Source: Acanthamoeba sp. SK_2022b (Eukaryota; Discosea; Longamoebia; Acanthamoebidae). From it: a stretch of DNA of 17,266 nt. Shown piece by piece: positions 1 to 8,387 of the stretch; the stretch's first letter is position 1; each line of letters opens with the position of its first letter. The position numbers and the translations under genes were made by a program. The notes under the pieces were generated by a model. It saw nothing but the letters and a program-made list of their open reading frames with translations, was not told the origin of the DNA and searched no databases. The DNA is taken from the NCBI GenBank assembly GCA_027943245.1, contig JANDJZ010001730.1, forward strand, positions 1 to 17,266, in the 5' to 3' direction.

Positions 1-45
1 TTTCCAGGTGCTGTTCGGATTCTATCGTGTTTTCCCTATTAACCT

Positions 46-88
46 TAGCAATACGTAACGCGCGACTTCGTTCGGTTACGTATTGCTA
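46..88. repeat. Inverted repeat / hairpin
   Basis: A 14-bp perfect inverted repeat: TAGCAATACGTAAC at 46-59 and its reverse complement at 75-88, around a 15-base loop rich in CG. Outside it, the pairing CCTT/AAGG resumes after a 5-base insertion on the right arm (to about 97). It could be a small transposon terminal structure, a palindromic protein site or an RNA hairpin. No second copy lies in the window, so its nature is open. Confidence 0.7.
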
Positions 89-436
89 GGTTAAGGTTAC
101 ACAAACCCTGGACAAGCAACACCTTGCCTGTCGCTCTATCTTCGGCGTCTGCTTGGGTGTTTAACCTAACATCACACATGGTTCAGAGAGGCTGACAGAA
201 ACACTAGACAACGACCCACAATTGGCACTCTGGTACAACTGATAAATAGGGGTGGGAGGCTTCTGCCCACTAGTGTCTCTAAGATAAGTAAACAACTGCA
301 TCAGTGGTTGACTCACACAGTCTGTCAATACTGAACCCACACAGAGGGCATGACAGCTTAAAGGCGTAACCCAAAACCGGAATTTACCAGGAGGGGCTAA
401 CACCTAGAACCTAAATGGAGCTCCCCCTGTCACACC

Positions 437-463
<27 letters not shown>
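437..463 (+). repeat. A27 homopolymer tract
   Basis: Twenty-seven consecutive A residues, ending at GAGCCTGAGG. It could be the poly(A) tail of a retroposed sequence lying to its left, or simple slippage. I looked for a target-site duplication of the flanking bases by eye and found none. Confidence 0.9.
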
Positions 464-468
<5 letters not shown>

Positions 469-1010
469 TGAGGGAAAGCCTCCTGTAGAGGGTGATGAGG
501 CCAAAAGAAGTTCTTCTGCAAGGGCATTGGTGTATGTGCAGTTGCATGTTACACCAGGAAGGATGTTGTCACCATGTGTACATCCCAGACAGCTGGCACA
601 TAAAAAGATGTTGTGAAAAACCAGTTCTCCCCAAGGCATTTTTGAATGTTTGGAAGAGTTGTCAGCTGGGTGTTTGGGAAAATGAGACACTGCCCCTTTT
701 AAAATGTCTACAGTTTTCAACAGTCAAATCAGCAGTCATGCAGCAGTAGACATTTAGGACACCGACCCAGACAGGTGCTGTCTGCAGAAAAAGAGTATCT
801 TGCTGTCTCATTTTCCTGAACACTCAGGTACAAAATGTTCAACACTGCTTTACCTCTGTGTACAGAGAACCTTTTTTTTTGATGCCTTGTACATCTTTCA
901 AAAAAGTGTATAAAAAGGGAATAAAAGGAGTCATTGTTACTTTTTTCTGAACCCTATGTTTGTGGCTCATTCATGGGAAATATTGGCCTCACCACCTTGA
1001 CTTTTGTTGC
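464..1010. other. Low-GC, CpG-depleted block
   Basis: About 550 bp with only two CpG dinucleotides by my count (in CACCGACCC near 762 and TTCCGCT near 1015), while TpG and CpA are abundant. Adjacent gene sequence is full of CpG. This composition differs sharply from the rest of the window. It may be an old methylated mobile element, foreign DNA, or an assembly join. No protein domain could be recognised in any frame. Confidence 0.6.
909..917 (+). promoter_or_regulatory. TATA-like motif
   Basis: TATAAAAAG lies about 390 bp upstream of the transporter start codon. It is followed by GGAATAAAAG and, at 974, a short upstream ORF of 24 codons. It could be the core promoter of the transporter if the 5' UTR contains the intron that begins at the GTAAGT donor (1079). 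It sits inside the CpG-poor block, so it may instead belong to whatever that block derives from. Confidence 0.35.
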
Positions 1011-1309
1011 TGTTTCCGCTGCTGCTGTGGTTGTTGTGTTGCTGCCTCTCTAGCAGAAAGGCAAGCCAAACAGATGAGGTAAGTTCAGAACTGGGTGCTG
1101 TCCATACAATTTTTGAATCATCACTTTCTCGCCAGGACGGCGTGGGATTTTGGTGGTTCGTGTCTTGTGCGTCACAGTTGCTTATCGCAGGCTGACCCGG
1201 ACTAACCTCATGGTGAGCAAGGAGAGGCAAGTGATTGGTGCACCGGGCTTTTCGCCGAGAGCAGACCGCCCGCACCGGAACATGCCGCGGGGGACGTTCG
1301 CAATACAAG

Positions 1310-2369
1310 ATGAAGTGGCGCACAGGCACAGAAGATGAACATAGTGAGGAGCAAATACCTCTCAAACAGGCGGGAGACCCGCCAGTTTATTCCTCCACGC
1401 CAAACGAAGACAAGCTTGAAGTAGTGCACGTCCCCACCGAGGAACAAGTACGCTGCTCCCACCTGCAGGAGCAACCGCAACACGCCAGCTTCGGACGCGA
1501 TTTAATCCATTTTTCTTTTTAATCCATCAATCAAATCGGGGCAAAAAGGAGGACCCATACGCCAAGTGGGTGCATGTCCGGCAGCGCGTCTTGGCGTTGG
1601 TGGCCTTGCCCGCGCTCCTGCCGCCCATCACCTCCACCATGTACCTTCCTACCCTCAACGTCGTACGCCTCGCCTCGCCTTGTCGTGCCTCCCATGAGAT
1701 GGCTCACACTCACCTGCACAGGTAATCGCCGATCTCAACACAACGGAAGAGATGGTGGCCTTCACCCTGTCGGCCTACGCGCTCACCGTGGGCTTCTGCC
1801 CGCTCGCGTGGGGCCCGCTGAGCGACCGGTACGGGCGGCGCTTCGTCCTCCTCAGCTGTCTCACCATATTCATGGTCGCTGCTGCCATTGCGGGGTACGC
1901 TTTCCCTGCTCCCTGCCCCATGGCCGCGCGTGGCATCGTTCCGCTGCAGTGCGCCAGTGCTCACGAGTTTGTTGTCACCACGCCCGCGCGTTCCAGCTGT
2001 GCTCAGGATGTGTACACTTTGATTGGGGCGCGAGTGTTGCAGGCCATGGGCCTCTCAGCTGCGGGAATCGTCGGGGCCGGTGCACACTCCCTCACGTCCC
2101 TCACTCCCTCACTCTCTCACTCCCTCACTCACCCGTCTTTGTTTGCTGACCGATGACACCTCGGCCTTGACCTCGACTGCAGGCTCGATAGCCGACGTTT
2201 ACCCGCCGGCCATTCGGGGCAATGCCATGGTGCGTTTCTTTCAGGCTCTACTCTCTCCCTCTCTGAGGGATGAGGTGGACTTACCGCCGCGGTTTCCCGC
2301 CGGAATGTGTGCAGGGATGGTATTCGGTGACCGTGCTGATGGGCACCGTGCTCGGGCCGGTCCTGGGAG

Positions 2370-2436
<67 letters not shown>

Positions 2437-3836
2437 CTTGCTGCGGCTCACACCATGCGACGTCCGCGAACTAGGGTTTGTGGGAGAGTGGTTGGGCTGG
2501 CGGACGATCTTCTGGTCCCTCTGCGTCGCAGCGTTTCTATTGGCTGCCATGGTACTGTCCTCTCCCAATAACCAAATCGACGGGCCTCACCGATGCGCGC
2601 GCTCTCCGCAGGCCTTCTTCTTCCTGCCCGACACGCTGAATCGGACCGGGCCCAAGAAGTCGGCCAACCCCATCCAGGTCTTCAAGCTGTTCTTCCACCC
2701 GCCCATCACCGTCATCGCCTTCATCAACGCGAGCACATTCAGCATCCTCTTCCTCATCATGTTCATCTTCCCGGTATCTTGCTTGCTCTTTGCGTGGGCG
2801 CGTGGGCGCTGAAGGAGAGCTGACCATTGGGGGGGGGGGGTTCCATCGGTGACATCGGCAGATCCAATTCGAAAGAATGTACGGCATGAGCGAGATCGAG
2901 ATCGGGCTCGCCTACCTCCCGATGGGCATCGGCAACTGTCTCGGCACGGTCGCCGGCGGCCGGGCCGCCGACTACGGCTACGCCAAGAAGGTGTGTGTGT
3001 GTGTGTGGTGTGGCCAGCCCCCGCCTCCCCTCTCCTCCCGTCACACGCCGCTCGACTCCCCGCCACACGACATCTTACTCGGTGTTTTCCGCCTGCGCAG
3101 GGGACTGCGGGGCGACTCATCCCAGTCGTGGGCGGAACAGTGCTGATCACCATCTTCACCTTTGCCGTCGGCTGGTTCCGTACGCACGCCCTCCCCGCCC
3201 TTTAATACGCGGCCCTCTCTTCGCTCTTGCTTGCGTCAGTTGACTGACCCGTGTACTTGCACATGTGGTGACACATGGGCTGCACAGTGAATCGCAGTCT
3301 CTGGATCACGCTCGCGGCCAGCTTCGCGTTCGGCTTCCTGCTGACCTTCTCGCGACCAGGCATGACGACCTACGGCATCGAGCAGCGGTTCGTGCTCGCC
3401 GCCTTCCCCGCCACACTACTTGTGTGTCGTCTTGTCTTGTCTTGTCTTGTCTTGTCTTGTCTTGTCTTGTCTTGTCTTGTCTTGTCTTGTCTTGTCTTGT
3501 CTTGTCTTGTCTTGTCTTGTCTTGTCTTGTGTGTTCTAGTGAGCGTGTGGTGGCTGATTCGCGACGGGGGCGCCACACAGGCCGCAGAGCGCGTCGAGCG
3601 TGCAGGCGTGCATCTACTCGTTCCAGTTCCAGTACTCGTTCCTCGTGCTCAACTTTGGGCCGGCCCTCATCGATCGCTTCTCCGTGGAGCGGGTCTTCAC
3701 GGGGCTGGCCCTCAGCGTGCTGGTCCTCAGCGTGCCCCTCATCGTGCTCATGTGCCGCTCCGTCGCCCGATACAACGACGCCACGGCTGGCGGCGAGACG
3801 CCAGACGCGTCCAATGCCACCACTAAAGCGACATGA
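1310..3836 (+). CDS. Major facilitator superfamily transporter, DHA1 (drug:H+ antiporter) type
   Basis: Twelve exons: 1310-1447, 1549-1662, 1722-1894, 1997-2079, 2183-2229, 2315-2369, 2475-2551, 2612-2773, 2862-2990, 3101-3179, 3288-3423 and 3581-3836. They join in phase to 482 aa. About 60 residues of hydrophilic N-terminus precede TM1 (LALVALPALLPPITSTMYLP). MFS motif A is GPLSDRYGRR (115-124), motif B is RVLQAMG (154-160), and the antiporter motif C is GTVLGPVLGG in TM5 (195-204). GWRTIFW follows as in fungal DHA1/Qdr-type carriers, and the second half has YGMSEIEIGLAYLPMGIG. The predicted role is proton-coupled export of small molecules at the plasma or a vesicle membrane; the substrate cannot be read. 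I chose the start at 1310 because it gives the first in-frame ATG after a CpG-rich leader; ATG 1235 in the same frame would add 25 residues. The stop lies 50 bp from the stop of dapF on the other strand. Confidence 0.9.
2085..2145. repeat. CTCACTCC-type tandem repeat in intron 4
   Basis: Degenerate tandem copies of an 8-base unit (CTCACTCC/CTCACTCT/CTCACGTC), entirely inside the transporter intron 2080-2182. It is pyrimidine-rich on the sense strand and may extend the polypyrimidine tract. Confidence 0.7.
2372..2434. repeat. (AC)n microsatellite in intron 6 of the transporter
   Basis: About 31 dinucleotide units. The run starts at the third base of the intron, immediately after donor GT (2370-2371), and fills most of the first half of the intron. 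The functional acceptor is CTAG at 2471-2474. Confidence 0.95.
3431..3530. repeat. (CTTGT)20 pentanucleotide repeat in intron 11 of the transporter
   Basis: Twenty perfect head-to-tail copies of CTTGT inside intron 3424-3580. One frame stays open across it, which produces a spurious ORF with a repeated CLVLS peptide. Reading phase and the MFS alignment place the block in the intron. Confidence 0.92.
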
Positions 3837-3886
3837 ACCCCACAACGACATCGAGTCTCGTGTGCACGTTGCGTGTGGTGGGGCCA

Positions 3887-5214
3887 TCACAGCGCGATGG
3901 TGGCGACGCCTTCATAGACGACCTCGGCAGGGCCTTCCATCCACACGCGCTCCACGCGACCGGCGCGCGCTCGGGGCGAGTCGTCGAGAGGCTGTCCAGA
4001 TTCTGTCGACATGTCGACGCGCAGCGTGAGATCGCCCCCGGCGAGGTGGACCTGCACCGGTCGTCCGCTGTCGACGTGGCCCAGAACCGCCGCCACCACC
4101 GCTGCCGCCGACGCTCCCGTGCCGCACGCCAGCGTCGGACCCACGCCGCGCTCCCACACCCTATACGTGCGTGAGTGTGTGAGTAAGAGAAGGCAACATG
4201 GACGCGAGAGTGCAAGAGCGCACCTGTAGTTGAGGTGGTTGTCGGGAAGGACCTGCACGAAGCCGACGTTGGTGCCCTGAGGGAAGACCGAGCGGTCCTT
4301 CTCCATGGCCGGGCCCAGCGAGCTGATGAGCTCGTTGTCGTCGTCGGCGCGGTCGACCAGGACGATCGCGTGCGGCACCCCGACGAGCACCGACGAGTAG
4401 AGGAACGTGCGGCCGGCGTGGGCGTACTCGGCCAGCAGCACGGGCTCCTCGTCGTCGGACGCCGCGCCGTCGCGGGGCGTGCACGGGATCAGGCGGCGCG
4501 CGAAGAGCGGTCGCCCCATGTCCACACGAACCGCGGTCACTCCTTGGCCGCACTCGCTGAGCGTGAGGTGAGCCGCCATCTCCCCTGTGATTCGCAGCAG
4601 CACATCAGCACACACACGTGCCCAGCGGTCAAGAGATATGGGGAGGGAGGGCCACGCTACCCGCGGGGGTGTCGACGACCAGGACCGGCCCGTTATCGGG
4701 GTGTGTCCGCTGTTGTTGGTCGGTCCCAGGCGGCAGCAGCTGAGATCGTCGCTCCCACGCGAGCTTGGCCGCACACCGCAGAGCGTTCCCGCACATGGCC
4801 GCCGCTGATCACGGGACATCACTAAATTAGCATTACCGAATTTATGATCATTTTATTTTATTGGGTAGCGTGGTCTGGCCGGCACCTACCCGAGCCATCG
4901 GCGTTGTACAACTCGAACCTGGCATACTAATCAGCTCGGTATTGGCCAATGGCGCTCGAAGCACTACCGATAAAATTAAAGGGAGGGCTGGTCATGTACC
5001 TGAAGTGGTGGTGTGGGAGAGGAGGGGGCAGGATGAGGGCAAGCCCATCCGCACCCACCCCGAAGCGCCGGCGGCAGAGGGTGCGGGCGGCCTGCGCTAG
5101 CCTGTCTGTGCCAGGGTCACCCGCTTCAGCGCCCGCGATGCGCAGGTGGTGCGGATGGGTGATGAAAATGAAGTCATTCCCGAGACCGTGCGTCTTGACG
5201 AACGGCACGTCCAT
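3887..5214 (-). CDS. dapF: Diaminopimelate epimerase
   Basis: Five exons on the minus strand: 5214-5000, 4918-4890, 4804-4661, 4584-4224 and 4160-3887. They join in phase to 340 aa. The enzyme interconverts LL- and meso-2,6-diaminopimelate without cofactor, the penultimate step of lysine synthesis by the DAP route. The N-terminus is VKTHGLGNDF, and RRRFGVGADG follows. Both half-sites carry the catalytic cysteines: NADGSAAAMCGNALRC (Cys86) and ERGVGPTLACGTGASA (Cys262). Substrate-binding QGTNVGFV is also present. It is longer than the usual 270-280 aa of bacterial DapF because of inserted stretches around 95-120 and 160-185. The conserved start is at residue 6, so there is no room for a transit peptide, which suggests a cytosolic enzyme. 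It runs divergently from the Zn2Cys6-PAS gene and converges on the transporter. Five spliced exons exclude recent bacterial contamination. Confidence 0.95.
4941..4950. promoter_or_regulatory. ATTGGCCAAT palindrome in dapF intron 1
   Basis: A perfect 10-bp palindrome with overlapping inverted CCAAT pentamers, inside the first dapF intron (4919-4999) and near its 3' end. It is a candidate intronic CCAAT element but could be chance. Confidence 0.3.
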
Positions 5215-5403
5215 CTTCCTCCTAGACCAGGTTATGGCTACTTTCCTATTCGGCCAATAAAAGAATTGGGCGATACAGAAACGATCAGAAAATGGCCGAG
5301 AAATAGGCTCACGCCACAACGGTTGTCACGGAAGCGCAGGACCTTGAAACGACCTTGCAAGCACTCTGCCCTGCTTGGCACTGCTTGTTCCCTTGGCTGC
5401 AAA
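5215..5403. promoter_or_regulatory. Divergent promoter shared by dapF and the Zn2Cys6-PAS gene
   Basis: 189 bp between two start codons that point away from each other. It contains CCAAT (5254-5258) and ATTGG (5265-5269) as an inverted pair with a 6-bp A-rich spacer, 40 bp from the dapF ATG and about 135 bp from the other ATG. No convincing TATA box was seen for either gene. The functional role is inferred from position. Confidence 0.6.
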
Positions 5404-7761
5404 ATGGACCCTACGCAAGGCCTGGGTGGCGGAGGAGGCGTGCCCCCACCTTACCATCAGGCGCCCAGTGCCTCCTCGGTATCCGGAGAGAGCGTAGATG
5501 GAGGTGCCCCTTCCCCGTCCAAAAAGGGAGATGGCCCGTTACGGGCCTGCCTCTTGTGTCGCGACGCTCACACGGCCTGTGATGGGTTCGGCCCCTTCTC
5601 CTCTCCTTTTTATCGATATATTTTATTTTATTTTTTTGAATCACCTGTGACCGGCAACTCCTTCTCGTGCCAGGCTGCGGCCGTGCCGTAGGTGCATGCG
5701 GCTCGGAAAGGAGGCGCAGTGCCGCGACGCGCCTACGCGGCGGCGCGGCAGGCGGCCCCAGCATGCGCTCGCAATGTGCGACCTCCCGGTCCTGCTGCCG
5801 GCTGGAGCGAACAACCCAGCAGCAACAGCAGCAGGAGGAAAGGCGCCTTCTTCGCTGCCGCCACTTCGTTACCTCCCCACCGTCGCACCACCGCTGCGCC
5901 CACCACCGCCTCCCCATCAGCCACAGCCACAGCCACAGCCACAGCCACAGCCACAGCCACAGCCACAGCCACAGCCACAGCCACAGCCTCGGCCACAACC
6001 ATGGTCGCAGTCACAAGTACGACAGACGACTGTGTCGCCGCAAACATGTGTCGAAGCTGGGATGAAGGTGAAGAGAGAGGCGGAGATGGAGACGGAAGAA
6101 GAGGACTACGGACAAGATTGTCGACAGCACAAGAAGAGGAGGACCGACTCACAAGACAATGGAGAAGCGGGGGAAAACGGTGACAACGACGACCACAGCG
6201 GCAACGACGATGACGACAATAATGGCGTGGCGGACGGGGAGGTCGTGGCGGCGGCGGCCCTTTATGGCGAGGCCGAGAGACAGCCGGACGGCCCAGCCAC
6301 CAGGAAAATGATGCGCGAGATGGAGAAGAAGCTGAGCCTCCTGGCCCAGCTCGTGGAGATGATGTCAGACGAGATGCGGAGCCTGCGGAGCGACAACGCC
6401 CGCCTGGGCAACAAGATCAAGGAAATGAAGGCCCATCGCGCGCGCAGCGACCAGCTGCTGGCCAAGCTGGCCCAAAACCAGCAACAGTTCCAGCAGCAAC
6501 ATCAGCAGCAACAGCAACAAGCGCAGAGTCAACAGCAGCAGCAGCAGCACGACTTCTATCAGCATCATCAGCAGCAGCAGCACCAGCAGCACGCGTCAGT
6601 TCATCCGTGGAACCAGCGAACGCACGAAAGCTTTGGGGACTCGCTCCTGCTGGCGCCCTACTCGCCGACGCAGTGGTCTTCGTCGTCGACTTCGCTGGCG
6701 TCTTCGTTGGCCTACCTGTCTGCGTCGTCGTGGTCGTCGTCATCGTCGCCTTCGCCGTCGTCGTCGTCGCCGATGTCGCCCCCTTTCTCTAGATCGCTCC
6801 GGTCCTCGTTCTCGTTCGAGCTGTCGGTCCTCCATGCGGGCGTCTCGCCGTCGCTGTTGCTCGAAGCCCGCGAGGCGCTGCCCTTCCTGTGCGACTACGA
6901 CATCGCGCACAACCGCTTCGCGATTCTGGACCTGCGGTTCGTCAGCTGTTTCTGCGCGTTTCATTCTAATTTATTTTCTTTATTTATATTCTCTTTTATT
7001 TATTTTTCATATTTTGCTTACCATTTCGTGTTACGCAGGTACCCCATTTGCGTGTCCATCAATCCGCTATCGGACACGCCTCCCATCCTGGTCTACGTCA
7101 ACGACGCATTCGCCAACCTCGTCGGCTACGCTCGGGTTTGCCCGCCCTCTCTGCTTTTGCTTGTTCGCTTGTACTTGGAGGAAGGTTTCTCACAGGAGGT
7201 TGCAGGAGGAGCTTATTGGGCTGCCCTACACCAACATTGGGTCGATAAACACCATCCACCGACCACAGATCCCGGATGTCATCAGAAAGTACGGGTTAAT
7301 TTTATTAATTTAATTGCTCATTTTATATATATATATATCTATTTACAAAAAATTCTAACCTCTATAAACCGCTGTGCGACACAGGCCACCTATGACGGCG
7401 GGAGAGGTGTTCAGCTTCGCGCCGCTGGTGAGGTGCAAGGACGGACGGTTGCTGCGTTTGGCTGATCGCAGCCAATTCTTCTACAATCACGAGGGCAACG
7501 TACGGGCAACCACACACACACACACACACACTCCTCGTGATTGGCTGCTCTTGGGTGGCTGAGCTCCTGTTCGTACAGCCGCACTGCGCCATTTTGTGCG
7601 CAACGAGCTGGCACGAGGACACGATGAAGGACACCGAGTGCTTCAACCAGTGGCTCCCCCTGCGCCAGCTCACCTACCACCACTCGGCTCCTCCTCCGCA
7701 AGCAGCGCCAGACCATCTGGCAGATAATACCGGCGAGCAGCACACCAAGCCCTCGCCGTAG
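5404..7761 (+). CDS. Zn2Cys6 zinc-cluster transcription factor with coiled coil and PAS domain
   Basis: Six exons: 5404-5585, 5674-6936, 7039-7135, 7206-7288, 7385-7499 and 7579-7761. They join to 640 aa. The zinc cluster is Cys49-X2-Cys52-X6-Cys59-X5-Cys65-X2-Cys68-X8-Cys77 ([15 protein letters not shown], then [10 protein letters not shown]), split by intron 1 and followed by a basic patch (RRRGRR). Then come a Pro-Gln repeat, an acidic stretch with basic KKRR near 175, a heptad-like coiled coil (about 272-325), a Gln/His-rich tract, a Ser-rich tract, and a PAS domain (about 483-600; [24 protein letters not shown]). The order zinc cluster-dimerisation coil-PAS recalls the fungal AcuK/Ert1 carbon-source regulators. 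A nuclear DNA-binding sensor is the likely role; the PAS ligand is unknown. The last exon boundary (acceptor 7578) is the least certain. Confidence 0.85.
5921..5986 (+). repeat. Coding (CCACAG)11 hexamer repeat
   Basis: Eleven perfect copies of CCACAG encode eleven Pro-Gln units in the transcription factor. Identical codons throughout point to recent slippage rather than selected protein sequence. The other frames read as poly-(Ser-His) or poly-(Ala-Thr) and create shadow ORFs. Confidence 0.95.
6474..6600 (+). repeat. Coding CAG/CAA-rich polyglutamine tract
   Basis: Interrupted glutamine-rich segment (with His) in the transcription factor, encoded by mixed CAG and CAA and so more stable than a pure CAG run. 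It follows the coiled coil, as in many activators where Gln-rich regions act in transactivation. Confidence 0.85.
7510..7531. repeat. (CA)n short microsatellite
   Basis: Ten or so CA units inside the last intron (7500-7578) of the Zn2Cys6-PAS gene, ten bases after the donor. Confidence 0.9.
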
Positions 7762-7821
7762 GCCAGAAGGCCACGACTGTGAATAGACAATTAAAAAATG
7801 TACATACATCAACATTTCCTT

Positions 7822-7834
7822 TTTATTGTTTATT
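7822..7834 (-). terminator. Polyadenylation signals for the PPPDE-UBX gene
   Basis: Two AATAAA hexamers on the minus strand (reverse complement of TTTATT at 7822-7827 and 7829-7834), 30-42 nt past the TGA of the PPPDE-UBX gene at 7864-7866. Position and sequence fit canonical cleavage signals. Confidence 0.6.
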
Positions 7835-7863
7835 ATTTGATGCTTGTCCATCACGGCACAGGC

Positions 7864-8320
7864 TCACTTGAGCTGCTGGATGATCACCGCGTTGAGCAGC
7901 CCAGCCTGGCGAGGAGCGAGTTAGAAAAAAAAACAATGAATTCAAGAATTTAGTCTCAAATTACCTCGGCTAGCGTTTGTCTTGAATCGGCCAACACGGT
8001 CCTAGGAAACGAAGTGTACAGGTCGTAGGCTTGCACGCTGTCACCACACCGGGCACACCGGTGACACCGGTCAGGCAAGTGTTTTTGTTTTTGTTTTAGT
8101 TTTGGTTTTGTTGTGGTTTTTTGGTTTGGTTTGGTTTGGTTTGGTTTTTGTTTGTTTGCGGCCTGGCATGTGGGTTGAGTTGTATTACAACTCACCTCGT
8201 AACGTTGTCCAGGTACTGCCTGACGTCGCCTATCGTGTGCGTGTGGTTGAAGTTGGCCTGCGCTCTGCTGCCATCGTGCAAGCGGAATTGCAAGGCTGTC
8301 ACCGGCTGCTCATCATCCAG

Positions 8321-8387
<67 letters not shown>

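Larger units (their letters stand above)
1..1309. other. Left flank without a confident gene
   Basis: I see no coding exon with recognisable family motifs here. The only ATG ORFs of 60 codons or more show no domain. The flank holds a hairpin (46-88), an A27 tract (437-463), a low-GC block nearly free of CpG (about 464-1010), a TATA-like motif (909-917), and a strong donor-like site GAG|GTAAGT at 1079 that could start a 5' UTR intron of the transporter, with possible acceptors ending at 1135 or 1190. CpG-rich sequence typical of the rest of the window resumes near 1125. Confidence 0.6.

Noticed and set aside
909..974. Possible LTR (TATAAAAAG, AATAAA, CA followed by TGG as in a primer-binding site)
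   Set aside because: There is no second copy in the window, no match to a tRNA primer site that I can recognise, and no gag or pol sequence nearby.
1004..1195. Hydrophobic Leu/Cys-rich peptide that looks like a signal sequence
   Set aside because: It begins at a non-ATG codon and crosses a strong splice donor at 1079. There is no downstream domain in phase.
3431..3530. CRISPR-like array
   Set aside because: The units are 5-bp contiguous copies with no spacers; it is a microsatellite in an intron.
3265..4029. 254-codon plus-strand frame across the CTTGT array
   Set aside because: The pentamer array keeps frames open. The frame carries no MFS sequence, whereas the spliced model restores MFS motifs in phase.
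4235..4825. 196-codon plus-strand frame
   Set aside because: Antisense of dapF exons 3 and 4, where both strands stay open because of high GC.
5692..6183. 163-codon frame with an Ala-Thr repeat
   Set aside because: A shadow of the CCACAG repeat. The frame with the zinc cluster, coiled coil and PAS domain is the coding one.
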